DNA from: Phallusia fumigata
Lineage: Eukaryota; Chordata; Ascidiacea; Phlebobranchia; Ascidiidae
Assembly (NCBI GenBank): GCA_008931825.1
Contig: QXVZ01009527.1
Location: 1 to 34,938 of the forward strand
DNA: 34,938 bases
Direction of reading: 5' to 3'
Part shown: positions 10,079 to 34,938 of the stretch, in pieces
Layout of the letters: every line of letters begins with the position of its first letter
Numbering within the stretch: position 1 is the stretch's first letter
Position numbers and translations under genes: made by a program
Notes under the pieces: model-generated
What the model was told of the DNA's origin: nothing
What the model saw: only the letters and a program-made list of their open reading frames with translations
Databases searched by the model: none

Positions 10079-10872
10079 ACCTACAACTATTTCACGAAAC
10101 ATCTTCTGGTCTCACCAGGGATACTCTTCCAATGTTTTGTGAGCTTGTTTCTGAAATGTCTCAAACCATAGATCTCATAGTCAAACTACACGCTAAAGGA
10201 GAATCAGAAAGATTACTGGAATTTCTACTCACAATCGATATGCGAAACATCTCGGCTGCTAAATTAAGAGCGTTGCGAGAAGGATATAATTTACCAAACT
10301 TTTCCATTTTAAATAGGTTGGCCATGTTACCGTCGTTGTACTTGCGATTTTTGAATGATGTGGATGAGCCAGTGCCATCCGATGTTGCAAGTGCAGAAAT
10401 TGAAGGTGCAGATAACGCAGTTGCAGATGATCCTAATACATACAAGTTGTCAACATCCCGCATATATTGGGTTAGAAGTATCTTTTCTTTGTTAATTTGC
10501 GGGGGGTGGATCTCGTTTCTGGGCTGTTTGTTTACTCAATATCATCAGTTCAATTCAACTCCTTTCAACCCAACACAGTGTATCCAATCTCAACTTAACT
10601 CAACTCATTGTTTCCGAAAACCGGCAGTATTTTCTTGTCTAGTTGAAGGTCATGTGTTCTCGTGCAGTCATGCATCGTTAAACATTCTCTTGGTTACAGC
10701 CGCCATTCAAATGATTGCGTTAGTTGTTCAGATGATCGGTTTATTAGCTTCTCTTGCAAAAAGTAGTGGCAAAAGTGAGGAAGAATTATTTTTATGCATG
10801 TGTGACAAACAATTTTATTCAAAAAAATCAAAGCACATTTTAACCAACCAGGTAGCAAGGACCGATTGTTGA
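10048..10872 (+). CDS. LRRC8-like channel subunit, C-terminal half (linker, TM3-TM4)
   Basis: The frame is open from 10048, one base back from the preceding frame. After a long cytoplasmic linker, TM3 (about 10462-10540, IYWVRSIFSLLICGGW) precedes an extracellular loop with four cysteines and several N-X-S/T sites. The loop ends GHVFSCSH, matching the FSCxH signature of LRRC8 loop 2. TM4 is about 10681-10760. The next part, FLCMCDKQFYSKK, resembles the LRRC8 segment after TM4. There is no LRR domain. At the A7 run 10821-10827 a one-base step back gives a frame that ends at 10908-10910. Alternatively, CAG|GTAGCA at 10851/10852 is a plausible phase-0 donor. The 3' end is therefore unresolved. 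Confidence 0.75.
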   Translation: MQGSTPNTLLNLQLFHETSSGLTRDTLPMFCELVSEMSQTIDLIVKLHAKGESERLLEFLLTIDMRNISAAKLRALREGYNLPNFSILNRLAMLPSLYLRFLNDVDEPVPSDVASAEIEGADNAVADDPNTYKLSTSRIYWVRSIFSLLICGGWISFLGCLFTQYHQFNSTPFNPTQCIQSQLNSTHCFRKPAVFSCLVEGHVFSCSHASLNILLVTAAIQMIALVVQMIGLLASLAKSSGKSEEELFLCMCDKQFYSKKSKHILTNQVARTDC

Positions 10873-10964
10873 AAGACATTGAGGCCAATCTGCAAGGCGC
10901 CGTTGGCTAAAGATCTTGGATCATTTTATTTTACTTGGGTGTGGGTGGTACTGATCTGCACGAG

Positions 10965-11315
10965 TTTATGTCGTACAAAATCAACACAACAAAAATGAGT
11001 CAACGCCAAAATGAGTTTGAAAAATTTCTTCTATTGCTCGATCCCCTTCTGCAGAGTATATCGGGACCATCCACTTCTGCATCACAACCGGCACCATCCA
11101 CTTTGAAACGAGTACAAAAACTCTCAACTTGTGTTTCACACTCGCCATCATCCACTTCATCTGTTCCCTCGGTTAAGACAGATCTACTGTTAGATAACCG
11201 ACGGGGCGATACTAATGTCCTCACAAGCAGTGATACACAAAGCTTTACGGAAAAATGGGACTCATTTGCAGCAAAACAGAAAACTGTAACTGTGTACCAA
11301 CCAACGGTGGTGTGA
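10965..11315 (+). CDS. Possible last exon of the LRRC8-like gene: Ser/Thr/Pro-rich tail
   Basis: If the intron is 10852-10964 (GTAGCA donor, acceptor gcacgag), the phase-0 join leads into FMSYKINTTKMSQRQNEFEK, a leucine-rich stretch FLLLLDPLLQ, then a long Ser/Thr/Pro-rich tail with stop at 11313. The intron is short and its acceptor only moderate. This frame lacks leucine-rich repeats. It could also be non-coding 3' sequence. Confidence 0.4.
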   Translation, partial: FMSYKINTTKMSQRQNEFEKFLLLLDPLLQSISGPSTSASQPAPSTLKRVQKLSTCVSHSPSSTSSVPSVKTDLLLDNRRGDTNVLTSSDTQSFTEKWDSFAAKQKTVTVYQPTVV

Positions 11316-11912
11316 TTTTCGTTTCAGAGGTGTTAACAGTACCGATATTAAAATGACGACTAACGTCAAATACAAAAATTAGTTTAATTTGGTCAAAAGA
11401 TCATTTGCAACTAAATTAACAAACCAGAACTTGTCCTTAAATCACGAAAACTTTGATTTCTAGTTCTAGTTTTTTTTAAATCGACGGTTTTTAACCTATA
11501 AGTCGAGAAAGGTTTTCTCAATAACTATATTTTTCTCATTTTATAACGTTTTAGTGTACAAAAGCGCACCCCTTTACCTATCTCCTATGGTTGAATAACT
11601 GGTAGAATTTTTCAAAACAATACGCACACACAAAGTTAGATCAAATTTGCGAGATAGTCATTACACCCGAAAACAATGTCATCACAGTGCTTCAGTTGAT
11701 ACCAATATCTTGCACATTGTCCGTATTTTCATGCCTAAGTTTTGTATAACTGCATCAATCAGAGTCATTTTCAGCAACATCTTGGAAATTGTAAATGTCG
11801 TGAGTGCTTTGTGTGTTTATTTGTAGTACGCAGTAAACTTACATCGTATGTAGCCTAGTTTATATGAAGCAGCCAATAATAAAGAAAAAACAATAAAACA
11901 CAATCTCATTAC
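11316..11912. other. Intergenic, no gene seen
   Basis: AT-rich sequence with dense stops. It probably includes the 3' UTR of the LRRC8-like gene, though no clear polyadenylation site was fixed. Confidence 0.35.
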
Positions 11913-12031
11913 CTGAGGCGGTTGTCTACAGTAGGTGTCGGTCAAATGTCCAAGTAATTCCCTTATCAAGCGCTTAGAGAGTAGAAGGGCGGTTTCTGGG
12001 TGCCCCCAGTGTTTATCGTATAACCAGTGCC
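11913..12031 (-). CDS. Orphan candidate exon with good splice sites
   Basis: On the minus strand the acceptor ctgtttcag is followed by 2 nt completing a codon, then HWLYDKHWGHPETALLLSKR, LIRELLGHLTDTYC and RQPPQ. It ends CAG|GTAATG in phase 0 (119 nt). The composition looks like a folded helix rather than repeat noise. It does not match the parts of pecanex that I know, and no partner exon was found. It may belong to another minus-strand gene between LRRC8-like and pecanex, or be chance. Confidence 0.3.
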
Positions 12032-12579
12032 CTGAAACAGATATCCGCATCGAACCATAAACACACGAATAAACTATTCGCGATCGAACTACGTCAAAAA
12101 GGTGTGTCACCGAGTTTTTAAAGTTCAAATTACTACGTCAGTAAAAAAAGATCGCCGAACACTGGCGTGGCCAACTCTACTGGTCGAAATGGGTTTGATT
12201 ATAATCTTTTGCACTCATTAACATTCTTTTCACTGTTTAATTTAGATGCCCTCAACACAATCTCAATGGTTGAGGGTATTCAACCTTTTAGCTTGTATAT
12301 ATATATAGCAGTTAAACACATACAGTTTTTTTAACTGCGTGGTAGTGTAAATCAAATAACAGATCAATGGGCTCACACGATGAATTCCTTTCAGTTTAAT
12401 GACACTTCGAAATTTGTAATAAAAGGTTCAGTGCTCCACGCTCCAGTTGCAGCACGACATAACAAATGTATTTCAGTTACTGCAATCACAGAACATTTAG
12501 ACGACGACCAAACGTGTAATCAGGCCAGCGTTGGACAAAAAAGGAGTGAAAACAGTACATGTCCCCTTTTAAAGGGAAC
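12032..12579. other. No gene seen
   Basis: It contains a short TA run near 12295-12306 and a plus frame (12380-12631) that runs into the R2 repeat and has no recognisable motif. Confidence 0.35.
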
Positions 12580-13100
12580 ACACAACAAGCTAAAGGTCAC
12601 TCATCATAATCATGTGTTTCTCAAACTTTAACTGATGCGAAGCCTTTGGAAAAGTTGGTTCGGCTTTTTACGCACCAGTGATAGGAATTTAATAGATACG
12701 CCTATTATTAAAGTTGTATTCAGTGATACAAAAACTAATAAGCTACGAAAAGGAACTATTGTGGGACGCGCTTGGAAAAAATAAAACGGCGCCCAGTTTG
12801 AGAACCAAGGTCATAAACCATTTTCAAAGTAAGAAAAAGTTTGCGAAAGGTCCAATGCGCCTGCAATAAACGTGCAAGACAGTATTCACGACAATTTTTA
12901 TCACGAAAAACACATGACAGTTGATGAAAATAGGCTCAACAGTTAGTGGTACTGGTTGCGGGGCTTTCCCGCTTTTTCTCTGCTCTGCCAAATTCTCCCA
13001 CTGAAGCGGAACCACTCGAACGTGACGACAGCAAACTGACAACTGTGCCGAGGCGGGAAGACGAAGGTTCATCGTTCGAATCCCGACTCCGCCGTAATGA
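12580..13100. repeat. Dispersed repeat family R2, copy 2, with tRNA-like end
   Basis: It matches 7790-8190 in the same orientation. Near the right end, cgttcgaatcccgactccgcc resembles a tRNA T-arm and 3' acceptor, so part of the family may be tRNA-derived. A partial third copy on the other strand lies near 24793-24860. Confidence 0.6.
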
Positions 13101-14172
13101 GGCGTCGGATTTTCTGAACAGCATAATGCATTTAAAATCAGAAGATACAAATCATTATTAGTGTAATTCCTGACTGTTTAAAACCGTGAATATATATAAG
13201 GGCATGTTTTGTTTGAAAACTTATGAAAGCAAGTTTTGATAGTGCACAAATGATTAGTTTCAAAATACATTTTGCTTGGATAAAAGTTTTTGGGGACCTA
13301 AGAGAAACCAAAATGAGATATTCCAAACTGGTATGTTAATGTTCAACACATTTTTTGCAAATGCAAACGGAAGCCAGCAATGTAGTTAGTTTAGATTAAA
13401 ATATAAAGTAGTTACAAAATGGTAAATACAACACAAACGCAATTTCTTACAGGCCTAACTGTTGATGCTGTCTTCTTCCTTCACTCTTGCACGACGCTTT
13501 AAATAACACATAACTTTTTGATTCCTTGCATTCAAAAACATCTAACCCCTCATTTTGATCACATTAACATATTTGCGAAGGCTGAAATGGTTGCAGAAGA
13601 CTCCATGATTGGAAAATCTTACTGGACTTAACACTATATACTGGAACACTACATAGTTTTCAAAATATTTTGCTTCAAGAAACATAAAAAAACAATAATG
13701 ACTGTTCCAAGCCTCACTGTATTCTAATCTAAAGAGCAGTATTGAAGGTAAATACATTGTCCAGTACCTTTGCTTGATTAAGACTCTGGCGTCTTAATAC
13801 TTCCACAGCAGTAAATAACATCCTACAGTGCTGTAATACACCCTTAGCTCTCTACATAAAATGCTGTGTTTACATGTAACTTTTATCATGCTGTCAGTAA
13901 GTCACAGACTACATAAGCCTAAAAAAGGTTAAAGTTGCATTACAAAACACCCAAAAACATTCTTTGACCGTCTGCAGCATGTAACCAACTTTTTTTCTTA
14001 GTGTAACTTTTAATAACGCTTTCCTGCGTTTTTACAACTCACGCTGTTCTTGTACTGAACTAAAACTGGCAAACCCTGTAATCTTGTGCATCAAGTTTTG
14101 AAGACTGTGATCACTATTTAACAGTTTAAGACACAATACATCGACACAAAAGCTATTCAGAATCCATTAACG
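13101..14172. other. 3' flank of pecanex, no coding sequence seen
   Basis: No frame here continues pecanex, and minus frames such as 13542-13757 lack motifs. It probably includes pecanex 3' UTR and intergenic sequence. Confidence 0.4.
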
Positions 14173-14282
14173 CAGTGGTTCCCAATCTTTTTACTGCATT
14201 CCCCTTTGCGTATTTTGAAACTTTTTTCTTCCTGCTAAACAAGAGATGATGCAAAGAAATATTGTAAGGTTTGGAACCACTG
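14173..14282. mobile_element. Short hAT-like MITE with terminal inverted repeats
   Basis: It starts CAGTGGTTCCCAA and ends TTGGAACCACTG, nearly perfect inverted ends about 110 bp apart, with no coding frame. The flanking 8 bp do not match, so the target duplication has decayed or the edges are slightly off. Confidence 0.7.
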
Positions 14283-14466
14283 GTCTCCTTTAAAAAAAGC
14301 TGCACTCGTTATAAATAGCTTAACTATAAAGTGGAAATTCCTCCCGTTGATCTTAAAATTTCTCCCTGGGGAGGAATTCCCTTTCAGCTGAGAAACACTG
14401 TATTAGCGGCTAACTTAAGTGCAGCTAAAGGTGGCGTAATAGTTTCTACTACTGATCCGAACACTT

Positions 14467-33793
<19,327 letters not shown>

Positions 33794-34510
33794 CTGTTGC
33801 GATAAAGAATATGAAACGATAAAAGTCTTAGGAACACAGACACAGAAATGAGGAGAAGCTTTAGTAAAAACATAACTACCAGAGATCTTGTAAGTGAATG
33901 CCAATGAATGGCAATGCGATACGGATAAGTTTTGAGTTTTGCATACGTATTGACCCTGTTTACATGAGCGAATCGAATCGTCAAACTGATGCGAATTATG
34001 TGACGTCACGCATTCAATTTACGTGGCTACCCAACCGAATCGCAGGTTGTTTTGCTGAAATTATTTATTAACTCTAGCGTCTTTAACTTTCAAATAAAAA
34101 ACATCGCGGTGATCTGGCGGGCAAAAAGTCAAGTTTTACAAACTAGTCCTATTTGCAAGTTTACGGACTGTTCGCGCAAAATGCCTGTGAGCGTATTGAC
34201 GCGGTAAGCGTGTTCGATCTACCTGTTTCAGGCGTATTGGCAATCGGAGATCTCCAATAGGCGTTGCCTTTTTTCCTTTTTTGAAATTGAGAGAAATGCG
34301 TATCGAATATGCTTGTCGAATGCGCTTAAAAGCGCCATTAGCTGCGTACCGTCCCGTACCAACGTGTCGTAACATACTGCCACACATTGTCAAAGATATG
34401 AAACGGCATAGTCGTATTGAGTTGTGCGTAATACGTACTCAGTTACGAAGGCCGTACCGTGATCTTTTAATCATTACAGTGCCTTGGTGAATATCGTAAT
34501 GCAAACGTTT
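33794..34510. other. Intron or 5' region of pecanex, no exon placed
   Basis: The next upstream pecanex exon should end in phase 2, but none was found here. The minus frame 34136-34393 is Arg-rich without a motif. Confidence 0.35.
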
Positions 34511-34605
34511 CTTGTACTGGTAATACAACAGCGATTGTCAAAACATTTGCAATTTAACGTATTCCCATAGTTCTCTGGCAGTTATGCCTTTAATTAGGGT
34601 ACCAG
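34511..34605 (+). repeat. Repeat with hammerhead-like core, copy 4 (decayed)
   Basis: acaacagcgattgtc, aaaacatttgcaa and then ggcagttatgcctttaatta match the family, but the CTGATGA box is lost (ctggtaata) and GAAAC is changed to AAAAC. Confidence 0.5.
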
Positions 34606-34860
34606 TTTTAAATAGTAATTGAAGAGTATTGGATACGATTCTAAATTTCCCCTATGATGCAATGCTACCAAGAAATCGTGACGTCACACTAACAGATTAA
34701 CGCTGCAAGTACAGCATTTAAGTTGAAATGCACAAAAAGAATTAAAAAATGTCATCCATGACATCTAATAAACTATAATCTCACAGTCGTTTTGTCACAA
34801 AAAAACTTTTTATCAAAGAATGATTGAAAAGGAATCACTATGCTGAGTTTTGCAGAACTC

Positions 34861-34895
34861 GGCCAAGGAGGGACTCGAACCCTCAATCTTCTGAT
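34861..34895 (-). pseudogene. 3'-half tRNA-Arg relic
   Basis: On the minus strand gatcagaagattgagggttc and gagtccctccttggcc match the anticodon 3' arm, T-arm and acceptor of the tRNA-Arg copies, but the 5' half is absent and the acceptor differs (CTTGGCC against CGTGGTC). Confidence 0.6.
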
Positions 34896-34938
34896 CCAAG
34901 AATTTAAGAAAAAAACTTTTTGAAATCTGGGGTGTATC

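Noticed and set aside
9730..10463. Minus-strand frames opposite the LRRC8-like gene
   Set aside because: Antisense shadows; the plus strand has clear family motifs.
12824..13161. Overlapping open frames on both strands
   Set aside because: They lie inside the R2 repeat and its tRNA-like end.

Overview
The window is nuclear DNA of an animal with spliced genes. It is AT-rich with many small non-autonomous transposons, and introns run from about 68 bp to 2 kb. A pecanex gene, an LRRC8-type channel gene and a cysteine-rich type II membrane protein gene make an invertebrate deuterostome likely. A Ciona-like tunicate is my best guess, but nothing seen proves the species. Seven isolated N characters (1213, 3934, 5756, 20348, 26843, 28446, 33218) mark assembly joins. 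At several of them sequence is clearly duplicated or missing, so each N should be read as a gap of unknown size.

Left part (1-9500): mostly repeats and non-coding sequence. An imperfect direct duplication (2908-3933 and 3935-5017) carries two things twice. One is the last two exons of an unrecognised minus-strand gene that ends in an acidic, Ser-rich tail. The other is the first exon of a plus-strand gene for a type II membrane protein. The second copy of the plus gene continues through a good splice donor into an exon for a small cysteine-rich luminal domain.

Centre (9503-11315, plus): an LRRC8-like (volume-regulated anion channel family) four-helix pannexin-like region. It is split over reading frames and has no leucine-rich repeats after it.

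Right part (14467-33793, minus): a pecanex (PCNX) gene fills most of the window. I could place 22 exons, most with splice sites and phases that agree with their neighbours. Its 5' end lies outside the window, its N-terminal exons are not seen, and the Ser/Thr-rich last exon ends at 14467. Two conserved protein segments are missing; each should lie in an intron that contains an N (28446 and 20348). A third break in phase points to an unfound micro-exon between 22973 and 23700. The introns hold three identical tRNA-Arg(UCG) genes and one truncated copy, all on the PCNX strand. They also hold a complete hAT-type MITE with an 8-bp target duplication, other hAT-like elements, a TCAAGTC-type minisatellite, and several copies of a repeat whose core resembles a hammerhead ribozyme.
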